The notes below the pieces were generated by a model, which was not told where the DNA came from, ran no database searches, and worked only from the letters and a program-made list of their open reading frames with translations. Both the position numbers and the translations under genes were made by a program. 64,000 bases of DNA, taken from the NCBI RefSeq assembly GCF_000235445.1, contig NZ_JH378830.1, positions 92,229 through 156,228 of the forward strand. The letters run 5' to 3'. Below are positions 47,175 through 55,764 of this stretch, one piece after another (the first letter of the stretch is position 1; every line of letters starts with the position of its first letter). This DNA is from Johnsonella ignava ATCC 51276 (lineage in GTDB: Bacteria > Bacillota > Clostridia > Lachnospirales > Lachnospiraceae).

Positions 47175-47860
47175 TAAAAACTGAGCATATATTATTTGAC
47201 CTTGACGGAACCATCACAAAGTCTTATTTTGGTATAACACGTTCAGTGCAGAAAGCTCTTGAGTATTTCGGTATAGTTGAGGAAGATAATTCAAAGCTGA
47301 TTAAATTTGTAGGTCCTCCTCTGCGTGAGAGCTTTATTAAATACTATAACTTTAATGATGATATGTATGTTAAGGCATTAAAGATTTTTAAAGAATATTA
47401 TTCAGTCAAGGGTATTTTTGAAAGCGAACTCTATGACGGTATAGAACATATGCTTTCAAAGCTTTCCTTAAAAGGCAGCCGTCTTTATATTGCAACTTCA
47501 AAACCTGAAGATGAGGCGGTAAGAGTACTTAAGCATTTTAATCTATATAAGTATTTTGATTTTGTAGGCGGCTCTGACGGAGATTACAATACAAGCCGTT
47601 CTACAAAAGCTGCTGTTATAAGTTATGTGCTTGACTATATAAAAGGAAATTTTCCGGAGGATACTATTAAAGAAAAAACTGTAATGGTAGGGGACAGAAT
47701 GCATGATATAGAGGGAGCTGAAAGTAACGGACTTTTCAGTGTAGGAGTGCTTTATGGTTATGGCAGTCTTGAAGAGCTTAAGGCTGCCGGTGCAGACCGT
47801 ATCTGTAATGATATAGACTCGCTTTCAGAATTTTTGCTGAAAAATATATCAGATGTATAA
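47171..47860 (+). CDS. HAD-family hydrolase (phosphoglycolate phosphatase-like)
   Basis: The 229-aa protein has 'ILFDLDGTITKSYFG' (motif I), 'LYIATSKPEDEAVRVL' (motif II) and 'VMVGDRMHDIEGAESNG' (motif IV), with the helical cap of Gph/YfnB-like enzymes. It overlaps pckA by ATGA, so they are cotranscribed. It might clean up a phosphorylated side product such as 2-phosphoglycolate; this is a guess from family and place. Confidence 0.88.
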   Translation: MIKTEHILFDLDGTITKSYFGITRSVQKALEYFGIVEEDNSKLIKFVGPPLRESFIKYYNFNDDMYVKALKIFKEYYSVKGIFESELYDGIEHMLSKLSLKGSRLYIATSKPEDEAVRVLKHFNLYKYFDFVGGSDGDYNTSRSTKAAVISYVLDYIKGNFPEDTIKEKTVMVGDRMHDIEGAESNGLFSVGVLYGYGSLEELKAAGADRICNDIDSLSEFLLKNISDV

Positions 47861-47893
47861 GCTTAACATTATTTAGAATTAGGAGATAAATGT

Positions 47894-48178
47894 ATGGTTA
47901 AGGCTTCAGACCTGCTTAATATAAGGTATTATGATTATGGGCAGCCTTTTTCAGGCAGTTATAAAGGTATAAGGTACAGGATTTCCAGAGAACCGCTTGA
48001 AGATGTCTCACATACACCACAGGATAAAAGAGGTGAAGAAAGGCTGAAACTCTGTATATGGGATGAGCCGTTGAGCTTTGAAAAAACAGATCATAGTCTT
48101 ATCAGGGAAAGCTTTTATGAATATTCAAATAGTGGACTTGAGCTTATAGCAGGTTATTTAAATACCGTTAATGGATGA
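47894..48178 (+). CDS. Conserved-looking small protein of unknown function
   Basis: The 94-aa protein has no domain I recognise. It begins 'MVKASDLLNIRYYDYGQPFS', has 'YKGIRYRISREPLEDVS' and ends 'NSGLELIAGYLNTVNG'. It is soluble, rich in Tyr, Arg and Glu, and not low-complexity. A purine-rich AGGAGA lies before the ATG. It follows the HAD gene by 33 bp and probably ends the pckA transcript, since a hairpin follows at 48301. Confidence 0.7.
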   Translation: MVKASDLLNIRYYDYGQPFSGSYKGIRYRISREPLEDVSHTPQDKRGEERLKLCIWDEPLSFEKTDHSLIRESFYEYSNSGLELIAGYLNTVNG

Positions 48179-48300
48179 TATGTTTTTATAGCACTATGAT
48201 TTCATGAAAATACTTATATTTAGATATATATAGTTTAGTCCGGTATTAAATATCTTTATGCATATCGACGGATTATAAATGTATGAATGTAGTATTTTGT

Positions 48301-48338
48301 TGCAAGTCAATGTTTTTAATATAAAACATTGACTTGCA
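48301..48338. terminator. Perfect 16-bp hairpin overlapping the next promoter
   Basis: TGCAAGTCAATGTTTT (48301-48316) and AAAACATTGACTTGCA (48323-48338) form a perfect stem with a TAATAT loop. The right arm contains the -35 TTGACT of the HPr-like gene promoter. It may terminate the pckA operon or be an operator. Confidence 0.6.
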
Positions 48339-48357
48339 TTCAATTCAGTGTTATAAA
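48329..48357 (+). promoter_or_regulatory. Promoter of the HPr-like gene
   Basis: TTGACT (48329-48334), a 17-bp spacer and TATAAA (48352-48357). The -35 lies within one arm of a perfect 16-bp inverted repeat. Confidence 0.65.
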
Positions 48358-48436
48358 ATAATTGTTACCTGTAATTTTCATTATTATGACTGGGAGATAA
48401 TGAATTGTTTTTTAAAGTAAGAGAGGTTATATTTTA

Positions 48437-48682
48437 ATGAAAGAAAGAAAAATCAGACTTAAAACTGTTCAGGATGCGAAAGACTTTGTTGCAAAAGCGG
48501 TTAAATGCGACTTTGACATTGATGTTCACTTTAACAGTAGTTTTATTATTGACGGAAAGTCTATATTAGGCGTGCTCAGCCTTGATCTAAAGAATGTTCT
48601 TACTATCAGATATTTTGGAGACAATAGTGATTTTGAGACATTCCTTGACTTACATGATGCATCAAGAGATTCGGCTGCATAA
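48437..48682 (+). CDS. HPr-like protein lacking the active-site histidine
   Basis: The 81-aa protein has the HPr fold pattern. 'DGKSILGVLSLDL' (about residues 40-51) matches the HPr segment around Ser-46 and the next helix ('KSIMGVMSLGI' in Bacillus HPr). The His-15 region 'GIHARPA' is replaced by 'VQDAKDF', so phosphotransfer from enzyme I cannot occur by the usual route. Like Crh of Bacillus it may keep only the regulatory serine (Ser 42). It has its own good promoter. It could act in catabolite control, but this is inference. Confidence 0.75.
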   Translation: MKERKIRLKTVQDAKDFVAKAVKCDFDIDVHFNSSFIIDGKSILGVLSLDLKNVLTIRYFGDNSDFETFLDLHDASRDSAA

Positions 48683-48812
48683 AGAACATAAAGATAAATA
48701 TGGAGGTGTTGCAAAATCACCGAAAAAGGGTGCCACCTCCCTCCTTTAGGTAAAATTGGAAGAAAATCTACATTTATCGGTTTTCTTTCGATTTTTTATT
48801 TTTACAAAAAAT

Positions 48813-48855
48813 GAGCTGCTGATCCATAGATTTCTCATCTATTTTACAGCAGCTC
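48813..48855 (-). terminator. Terminator of upp
   Basis: On the minus strand GAGCTGCTG pairs with CAGCAGCTC, with further inner pairing (ATAGAT/ATCTAT), and the stem is followed by ATTTTTTG. It lies just after the upp stop. Confidence 0.75.
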
Positions 48856-48885
48856 TATTAAAAATATCGAATACACTATCTGAGA

Positions 48886-49524
48886 TTACTTTGTGCCGAA
48901 AATTCTGTCTCCGGCATCACCGAGTCCAGGGCATATATAAGCATCTTTATTCAGTACCCTGTCAAGACATCCTATATATATCTGGATATCGGGATGGGAC
49001 TTCTGCAGCTTTTTAAGCCCTTCAGGTGCAGCTATTATACACATAAATTTAATCTTCATACCGCCATGTGATTTAATCTGACTTATAGCATCAACTGCCG
49101 AACCTCCTGTAGCAAGCATAGGATCGGTTACCACTATAACTCTTTCCTCTATCGGACTTGGGAGTTTACAGTAATATTCATGTGGAAGGTGTGTGATTTC
49201 ATCACGATAAATCCCTATATGACCTACTTTAGCATTTGGAACAAGTGCAAGTATGCCGTCAACCATACCCAGCCCTGCACGCAGTATAGGCACTATCGCA
49301 AGTTTTCTGCCCGATATAATAGGAGATTTGCAGGTCTCAATAGGTGTTTGGACTTCAATATCCTCAACAGGAAGATCTCTTAATGCCTCATACCCCATAA
49401 GCATTGAAATTTCACCTACAAGTGAACGAAATTCACTGGTTCCTGTTGACTGGTCTCTGAGCCTTGTGATCTTGTGCTTTATTAACGGATGATCATTGAT
49501 AAAGACTTCATTACTTTCATACAT
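48886..49524 (-). CDS. upp: Uracil phosphoribosyltransferase
   Basis: Upp salvages uracil with PRPP to make UMP. The 212-aa protein has the family ends and the PRPP-binding motif '[20 protein letters not shown]', with '[13 protein letters not shown]' and 'RIFGTK' at the C terminus. A GGAGT lies before the start on the minus strand. No other pyrimidine gene is nearby. Confidence 0.97.
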   Translation of the reverse strand: MYESNEVFINDHPLIKHKITRLRDQSTGTSEFRSLVGEISMLMGYEALRDLPVEDIEVQTPIETCKSPIISGRKLAIVPILRAGLGMVDGILALVPNAKVGHIGIYRDEITHLPHEYYCKLPSPIEERVIVVTDPMLATGGSAVDAISQIKSHGGMKIKFMCIIAAPEGLKKLQKSHPDIQIYIGCLDRVLNKDAYICPGLGDAGDRIFGTK

Positions 49525-49574
49525 GATATAGTTTACTCCTTGTAACTAAAAATTTTAAAGTATATAGCTGAATT

Positions 49575-50531
49575 TTATTTTGAACTGGGGGAAAATTTAA
49601 CCAGTATATAATCTTCTGATGTATGATCAGTAGGTATACTTACATATACGTCTCCATTCTTTATATAACTGAAACTTTTTGGGAATATTTTTTTGCCGTT
49701 TTCAGTTTTAAGCGGAAAATCAGCTTCTGAAAAAAGTTTTGTATAGTAATCAATACCGGTATCAGCACGGTGCTGCATAAAATAATCTGATGCGGATTTA
49801 TATGAGCTTACAATCTCTACATCATCTGAAAGCACATAGCCTGCTATAGTATACGGATCTGCAAAGTCTTTAAGTGAGAGATTTGCAGCATTATCAAGGT
49901 CTATGGTATTGGAATAGAATATATTTGTCTTATCAGTATCACTTGCCTTTTTCAGAGTTCCTGTATAGCTTATGCTTATACGTTTCCTGTCTGAGTTTAT
50001 AATATTTGCTTTTATATCAAGAGTATCTTCAGTACTGTCTATTCCCATGGCATTTATAATGGATCTTGCATTGTCTTCAATAAGCCCATTGATTTTTGCA
50101 AGCTTTGAAGCATCATCAATTCCGCTTAAAACAGGATATTGTATTGAGGTTTTTCCCTCAGTGAAGTTTTTCAGCGTGGATTTTACAGAGACTGATGATT
50201 CTTTTGAGGTGGTTTTAGAGCTGTTTTTTGTATCTGAAGATTTACTCTCCGATTTTTTTATATCGGAACTGTCAGATGATTTTGTTTGTGCCATTGTTTC
50301 TTTTGATGTGGAAGCTGAACTTTGCTGTACAGATACTGAAGTATCAGTTGCTTTAGTATCTGCTGCTTCATGCTGTTTACATGCACCAAGTGAAATGCCT
50401 GATAATCCTAAAAATATAATCATAAGAGAGCTTTTAATAAGTTTCGGATTTATTGATTTCATATATATGCTAATATTAGTGAAAAATCCATTATTACAGG
50501 CATAATCACGTCTTTTTTTAAATTTAAACAT
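49575..50531 (-). CDS. Lipoprotein with Ser/Thr-rich linker and RsiV/DUF3298-like domain
   Basis: The 318-aa product contains 'LIKSSLMIIFLGLSGISLGACK', a lipoprotein signal with lipobox LGAC, then about 70 Ser/Thr/Lys-rich residues and a C-terminal alpha/beta domain ('FYSNTIDLDNAANLSLKDFA', ending near 'DYILVKF') resembling DUF4163/DUF3298 domains. GGAGG favours ATG 50531, which puts 24 extra residues, including a Cys, before the lipoprotein signal; the alternative ATG 50462 gives a textbook signal but has no ribosome-binding site. Function unknown, perhaps envelope sensing. Confidence 0.75.
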   Translation of the reverse strand: MFKFKKRRDYACNNGFFTNISIYMKSINPKLIKSSLMIIFLGLSGISLGACKQHEAADTKATDTSVSVQQSSASTSKETMAQTKSSDSSDIKKSESKSSDTKNSSKTTSKESSVSVKSTLKNFTEGKTSIQYPVLSGIDDASKLAKINGLIEDNARSIINAMGIDSTEDTLDIKANIINSDRKRISISYTGTLKKASDTDKTNIFYSNTIDLDNAANLSLKDFADPYTIAGYVLSDDVEIVSSYKSASDYFMQHRADTGIDYYTKLFSEADFPLKTENGKKIFPKSFSYIKNGDVYVSIPTDHTSEDYILVKFSPSSK

Positions 50532-50752
50532 CTTTACCTCCATGATTTTATAAATTTGAATATATACTATTATACAGTATTTAAGGATGTATGTCTTTAT
50601 AAAATTTTAAAGTTCTAACTTTTAAGAGTTTCTTGTATGTGTTTTGTTTTGCCGGTTAAAATTATACTTAGTAAGTTTAAGTCTTGAAAAAAGCTGCTTG
50701 AGAGCGTATAATCGTGCTGTAAATCAGTATTTTGGAAGGTATTTATTTTATT

Positions 50753-51547
50753 ATGAGAATGGCGAGTATAGCGAGCGGAAGTAGCGGAAATGCAACATTT
50801 ATAGAGGCTGAAAACACTTCCGTATTGATAGATGCCGGAGTAAGCAGCCGTAGGCTTGAGAAGTCAATTAAAGAGCTTGGAAGTGAGGCGCAAAGGCTTG
50901 ATGCGGTTTTTATAACACATGAACACAGTGATCATATACAGGGGCTTAAAATATTTTCAAAAAAATACGGTATACCTGTTTATGCCTCAAACGGAACTAT
51001 AAAAGCATTGCTTGAAACGGATATAATGAAAGGTATGGAAAATCTGCTTTTACCTTTAAAGGCAGGTAATGAAATAAAAATTAAAGATATGACTGTAAGT
51101 GCTTTTGCAATAGATCATGATGCGAATGAACCGCTTGCATACAGGATAAGTTCAAAAGATAAAAAAGTTGCAGTTGCAACCGATATGGGTCATTTTGATG
51201 AAAATATAGTTGAAAACTTAAAGTACCTTGATGCGGTTTTAATAGAGGCGAATCATGATGTAAGGATGCTTGAAACAGGTCCGTATCCGTACAAACTTAA
51301 AAGGCGTATATTAAGCGATAAAGGACATCTTTCAAATGAAAATGCCGGTAGACTTTTATGCAGTATAGTTCATAACAGACTTAAAAAGGTGTTTTTAGGG
51401 CATTTAAGCAAACATAATAATTATCCGCAGCTTGCCTATGAAGCGGTAAAATGTGAGATAGAACTTTTAAAAGGCGGCATATATGCGGATGATTTATCTA
51501 TTGAAGTGGCTTCAGGAGACTGCCTGTCATGTGTGGCACAGATATAA
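50753..51547 (+). CDS. Metallo-beta-lactamase-fold hydrolase, WalJ/YycJ type
   Basis: The 264-aa protein begins 'MRMASIASGSSGNATFIE', has the metal motif 'VFITHEHSDHIQGL', and later 'VAVATDMGHFDENIV', 'LIEANHDVRML', 'SDKGHLSNENAGRLL' and 'LGHLSKHNN'. These fit WalJ (YycJ), a nuclease-like protein linked to the WalRK wall-stress system in Firmicutes, though walRK are not adjacent here. A weak GGAAGG is upstream of ATG 50753. Confidence 0.9.
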   Translation: MRMASIASGSSGNATFIEAENTSVLIDAGVSSRRLEKSIKELGSEAQRLDAVFITHEHSDHIQGLKIFSKKYGIPVYASNGTIKALLETDIMKGMENLLLPLKAGNEIKIKDMTVSAFAIDHDANEPLAYRISSKDKKVAVATDMGHFDENIVENLKYLDAVLIEANHDVRMLETGPYPYKLKRRILSDKGHLSNENAGRLLCSIVHNRLKKVFLGHLSKHNNYPQLAYEAVKCEIELLKGGIYADDLSIEVASGDCLSCVAQI

Positions 51548-51589
51548 TTTTTATACAAACTCATAGAAGATATTTTTTTGATAAAAATG

Positions 51590-51630
51590 TTGTAATTACA
51601 ATATACTTGTTGTAATCAATCTGATATAAT
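51590..51630 (+). promoter_or_regulatory. Promoter with two Crp/Fnr-like sites before the DUF438 gene
   Basis: TATAAT (51625-51630) has no good -35. Instead a perfect palindrome, TTGTAATTACAA (51590-51601), is centred about 41.5 bp before the predicted start, the class II activator position for Crp/Fnr proteins. An imperfect second copy, TTGTAATCAA (51610-51619), begins exactly 20 bp downstream. The gene starts at 51823. Confidence 0.5.
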
Positions 51631-51822
51631 GAGTATGTATTAAAACAGAGGGTTACTTAAGTAGACATAAGATTTAATGCATTATTTTTAAAAAGAGCTT
51701 TGATTCTTATCAGTTTGTTTTATTACCTGACTTATAAGCTTTACATTGGCAGATAATATGCCTAAAAGTATATGGCATATGCACAAGCAGTAAAATAAAT
51801 AAAGGTATGAGGAGGTTTCCGT

Positions 51823-53412
51823 ATGGAGAATATGAGAAAATATTTATCCGATATTGATGAAGATAAATTAAAAGTAGTCATGAGAGTTAAGAATGCCTAT
51901 AGCGAAGGCAGGATGAGTCTTGAAGATGCAAAAAAAGAGCTTAAGGAAAAAGTAAAAACATTAAGACCGTATGAAATAGCAATAGCGGAACAGGATCATA
52001 GGGAATTTGAAGATGAGATCTGCCGTAAAGAGGATATACAGCAGATGATGGAGCTTTTTGAGGATATAATGGATGATTCACAGCCGGATCTTCCCGTTGA
52101 TCATCCTATAATGTGCTATTATCGTGAGAATAATGCTTTCAGAAAAGTTCTTAAGGAGATTGAAGATCTTGTACAGTATCCTGTGATTAAAAATCAATGG
52201 TATGAAATATATGACAAACTTGCATGTTACAGAACACATCTCCAAAGAAAACAGATGCAGCTGTATTCTATGCTTGAAAAAAAAGGTTTTGACAGACCTA
52301 CTACAACTATGTGGCTGCTTGATGATTTTATAAGAGATGAGATAAGTGATGTACGCAGGCTGCTTGATGAGGATAAAGATGAAGAATTTATAAGCAAACA
52401 GCAGATGATAATAGATGATATACTTGATTTAATGTCAAAGGAAGAAAGTATACTTTATCCCACCTCACTGGCTATGATAAGTCCTGAAGAATTTGAAGAA
52501 ATGAAGTCCGGCGATAGAGAGATAGGGTTTGCACTTATAGATGTTCAAAACAGTGAAAACAAGAGTTCAAAGCCTGTACAGCAGGCATCTGATGCCGCTT
52601 CAGGTGGAGACAGTTTATCATTTGCCCAGGATCTTGCAAAGCTTTTAAGCAGGCACGGTTATCAGTCGGATGATAATAAAATCCTTGATGTGGCTACCGG
52701 AAAGCTTACTCTTGAACAGATTAACCTTATATATAAGCATATGCCGGTTGATCTTGCCTATGTTGATGAAAATGAACTGGTTAAATTTTATACCGATACA
52801 AACCATAGGGTTTTTCCAAGAAGTAAAAATGTCATTGGAAGAGATGTAAAAAATTGCCATCCAAAGACCAGTGTACATATAGTTGAAGAGATTATTGAAA
52901 AATTCAGGAGCGGAAAAGAAAGCTTTACAGAATTTTGGATAAATAAACCGGATCTCTTTATTTATATATGTTATGTTGCTGTAAGAGATGAAAACGGCAA
53001 ATTTAAGGGAGTACTTGAAATGATGCAGGACTGCACACATATAAGAAGTCTTACAGATTCCCGTACACTGCTTACATGGGAGGCGGCAAATGCGGATGCT
53101 GATTATGGAGCAGACGGTAATTCAGGTAAAAATAAAGAAGAAAATAATAAAGAAAAAGGAGAAGAAAATATGAGCGGAAATGGTAAGGATATTAAGTTGG
53201 AGCTTGGTACAAAGCTGTCTGATTTGCTTTTGGCATATCCATGGTTAAAAGATGAGCTTCCAAAAATTAATTCCAAATTTGAACTTTTAAATTCACCACT
53301 TGCAAGAGTGATGATTCCTAAAGCAACTATTGAAATGATGGCTGATAGGGGAGATATGAAGGTTGAAGACCTGATAAATGCAATTCAGGCTAAAATAGAT
53401 GAAAAAAAATAA
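51823..53412 (+). CDS. DUF438/hemerythrin-like/PAS/DUF1858 protein
   Basis: The 529-aa cytoplasmic protein has four parts: an N-terminal DUF438-type helical domain (about 1-85), a hemerythrin-like four-helix domain (about 95-220), a PAS domain (about 325-415, 'RSKNVIGRDVKNCHPKTSVH'), and a C-terminal DUF1858-like domain ('LELGTKLSDLLLAYPWLKDE'). In the hemerythrin part the usual 'RKENxLFP' and 'HDEIR' ligand segments read 'RKQMQLYSML' and 'LDDFIRDEI', so some iron ligands seem lost. The family is linked to nitrosative or oxidative stress in anaerobes. AGGAGG precedes the start. Confidence 0.85.
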   Translation: MENMRKYLSDIDEDKLKVVMRVKNAYSEGRMSLEDAKKELKEKVKTLRPYEIAIAEQDHREFEDEICRKEDIQQMMELFEDIMDDSQPDLPVDHPIMCYYRENNAFRKVLKEIEDLVQYPVIKNQWYEIYDKLACYRTHLQRKQMQLYSMLEKKGFDRPTTTMWLLDDFIRDEISDVRRLLDEDKDEEFISKQQMIIDDILDLMSKEESILYPTSLAMISPEEFEEMKSGDREIGFALIDVQNSENKSSKPVQQASDAASGGDSLSFAQDLAKLLSRHGYQSDDNKILDVATGKLTLEQINLIYKHMPVDLAYVDENELVKFYTDTNHRVFPRSKNVIGRDVKNCHPKTSVHIVEEIIEKFRSGKESFTEFWINKPDLFIYICYVAVRDENGKFKGVLEMMQDCTHIRSLTDSRTLLTWEAANADADYGADGNSGKNKEENNKEKGEENMSGNGKDIKLELGTKLSDLLLAYPWLKDELPKINSKFELLNSPLARVMIPKATIEMMADRGDMKVEDLINAIQAKIDEKK

Positions 53413-53458
53413 GTGAAGCACTTAATAAGCATTTCACTTATATATAATAGCTTATAAA

Positions 53459-53511
53459 GGCAGGGATAATAATCAGTATATTATTGTAAAATATCCCTGC
53501 CGATTTTTTAT
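53459..53511 (+). terminator. Terminator of the DUF438 gene
   Basis: GGCAGGGATA (53459-53468) pairs perfectly with TATCCCTGCC (53492-53501), followed by GATTTTTTATTTTT. Confidence 0.85.
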
Positions 53512-53686
53512 TTTTAAAATCAAACTCGATCATTGTGCTTGAGGCTTTAAGTAATATATGTTAAAATCAAGTCCGCAGTATCTGTATGTCAATACGACAT
53601 CAGGCGACTGATACAGTAAAATAATTGTAACAAAATATACATAATGGTATATTGTATTCTATGGCATATTTGCCTGAAAGAGGATA

Positions 53687-54466
53687 ATGATGATATTAGC
53701 CGTTGACATGGGAAATACCAATATAGTTGTAGGAGGAATTGATGAAAAAAATATATATTTTCTTGAAAGAATAACCACAGATAGGGCTAAAACCGATCTT
53801 GAGTATGCAGTAAGTATAAAAAGCATACTTGAGATACATAAGCTGACTTCAAAAGATATAGAGGGGGTTATAGTATCAAGTGTAGTTCCACCTCTAAATA
53901 CGGTTTTAGCTTCTGCGGTAAAAAAGATTGCAGGCATTGACTGCATTATGGTAAGCCATATGATGAAGCTTGCAGGACTTAGCATAAAAACAGATAATCC
54001 CGATATGGTAGGAAATGATCTTATAGTAGCTTCAGTAGCCGCATTAAGCTGTTATCGGCTCCCGCTTGCAGTCATTGATTTGGGGACTGCCACTACTATA
54101 TGTGTGATTGATTCCCATAAAAATTATCTTGGCGGAGTTATACATCCGGGGCTTAGAATTTCACTTGATACTTTAAGTTCAAAAACTGCTCAGTTGCCAT
54201 TTATAGAGCTTGAACATCCCGGAAAGATAATAGCATCAAATACCGTTGACAGCATGAGAAGCGGTATACTTTACGGTCATGCGGGCATGATTGACGGATG
54301 TATAGACCATATGGAGGCTGAACTGGGAGAAAAGCTTACAGTTGTTGCTACCGGAGGGCTGGCACGTTTTGTAATACCTATATGCAGACATGATATTACA
54401 ATAGATGATAACCTTTTGTTAAAAGGACTTTTAGTATTATATAGAGAAAATACTATGCAGTCATAG
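53687..54466 (+). CDS. coaX: Type III pantothenate kinase
   Basis: CoaX phosphorylates pantothenate in the first step of CoA synthesis and is insensitive to CoA feedback. The 259-aa protein has the ASKHA motifs 'ILAVDMGNTNIVVGG', 'VIDLGTATTICVID' and 'VVATGGLARF'. It is followed 38 bp later by coaBC. The second codon is also ATG (53690) and could be the true start. Confidence 0.95.
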   Translation: MMILAVDMGNTNIVVGGIDEKNIYFLERITTDRAKTDLEYAVSIKSILEIHKLTSKDIEGVIVSSVVPPLNTVLASAVKKIAGIDCIMVSHMMKLAGLSIKTDNPDMVGNDLIVASVAALSCYRLPLAVIDLGTATTICVIDSHKNYLGGVIHPGLRISLDTLSSKTAQLPFIELEHPGKIIASNTVDSMRSGILYGHAGMIDGCIDHMEAELGEKLTVVATGGLARFVIPICRHDITIDDNLLLKGLLVLYRENTMQS

Positions 54467-54504
54467 ATTTTAAAATATAAATTTAAATAAAGAGAGAATA
54501 ATTG

Positions 54505-55716
54505 ATGTTTAAAAATGTAATTTTAGGAGTAAGCGGAGGAATTGCCGCATATAAGTCGGCATATCTTGCAAGCATGCTTGTGAAGCTTGGAGCCCAAGTA
54601 CATGTTATAATGACTAAAAATGCCTGTAATTTTATAAATCCTATTACATTTGAAGCACTGACTTCAAATAAATGCATTACAGATACATTTGACAGGAATC
54701 ATGATTTTAAGATTGAACATGTAAGTCTTGCAAAAAAAGCCGATATATGTGTAATAGCACCTGCCACTGCAAATACTATAGGTAAACTGGCAAACGGAAT
54801 GGCTGATGATATGCTCACTACAACTGTACTTGCATGTAAATGTCCTGTAATTGTGGCACCTGCCATGAACACCAGTATGTATGAAAATCGCATAGTAAAT
54901 GCAAATATTGAAAAACTTAAATCCCACGGATTTATAATTATAAATCCGGCAGGAGGAAGACTTGCATGTGGTGATATAGGTGTAGGTAAACTTCCTGATC
55001 CTGAGGAAATTCTGGAAAATATGCTGTATGAGGCAGGCTATAAAAAGGACCTTCTAGGGAAAAGTGTGCTTGTAACTGCAGGTCCAACACGTGAAGATAT
55101 AGATCCTGTAAGGTTTATAAGCAACCACTCAACCGGAAAGATGGGAATGGAACTGGCAAGGGCAGCTTCACAAAGAGGGGCATCGGTTACGCTTATTTTA
55201 GGAGATACAAAACTTAAAGCACCTTTGCATGTAAACTGTATAAAGGTAGTTTCAGCTCTTGAGATGTTTAATGCGGTTAAAACCGAATACAAAAATTATG
55301 ATATTATAATAAAGGCTGCGGCAGTTGCAGACTATCGTCCTAAGTACCCTGCCTCTGAAAAGATAAAAAAGACGGATACCGACGGTACTGTACATAACAA
55401 TCTGAATCTTGAGCTTGAAAAAACTGATGATATACTTGAGTTTTTAGGAAATAATAAGACTAAAAATCAGTTTCTGTGCGGTTTTTCTATGGAAACTCAG
55501 GATGTTGTTGAAAATTCAAGAAAAAAACTTTACAAAAAAAATCTTGATATGATAGCGGCAAACAGTATAAAAGAAAAAGGAGCCGGTTTTGGAGTTGATA
55601 CAAATATAATAACACTCATAACCCCTTCATATGATAAACAGCTTGGGTTTATGACGAAACAGGAGACCGCACATAGTATACTTGATGAAATTATAGAATG
55701 TACAAAGCGTGCCTGA
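54505..55716 (+). CDS. coaBC: Bifunctional phosphopantothenoylcysteine decarboxylase/synthetase
   Basis: The 403-aa fused enzyme joins cysteine to 4'-phosphopantothenate (CoaB) and decarboxylates the product (CoaC). The N-terminal flavoprotein part has 'GVSGGIAAYKSAYLASMLVK' and 'PAMNTSMYENRIV'. The C-terminal ligase part starts 'VLVTAGPTREDIDPVRFISN' and has 'KAAAVADYRPKYP' and 'GFSMET'. ATG 54505 is the likely start; TTG 54502 precedes it in frame. Forms a CoA gene pair with coaX. Confidence 0.97.
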   Translation: MFKNVILGVSGGIAAYKSAYLASMLVKLGAQVHVIMTKNACNFINPITFEALTSNKCITDTFDRNHDFKIEHVSLAKKADICVIAPATANTIGKLANGMADDMLTTTVLACKCPVIVAPAMNTSMYENRIVNANIEKLKSHGFIIINPAGGRLACGDIGVGKLPDPEEILENMLYEAGYKKDLLGKSVLVTAGPTREDIDPVRFISNHSTGKMGMELARAASQRGASVTLILGDTKLKAPLHVNCIKVVSALEMFNAVKTEYKNYDIIIKAAAVADYRPKYPASEKIKKTDTDGTVHNNLNLELEKTDDILEFLGNNKTKNQFLCGFSMETQDVVENSRKKLYKKNLDMIAANSIKEKGAGFGVDTNIITLITPSYDKQLGFMTKQETAHSILDEIIECTKRA

Positions 55717-55764
55717 TATATAATTGTGTATGAAAATTATTTAAAATTTGAGGGATAATATAAA

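Noticed and set aside
48701..48754. Tiny open frame and GGAGGTG/CACCTCC pairing after the HPr-like gene
   Set aside because: Only 17 codons, and the pairing has no T run; too little to call a gene or a terminator.
49972..50505. 177-codon plus-strand frame opposite the lipoprotein gene
   Set aside because: The minus-strand frame has a ribosome-binding site, lipobox and domain; the plus-strand frame has none of these.
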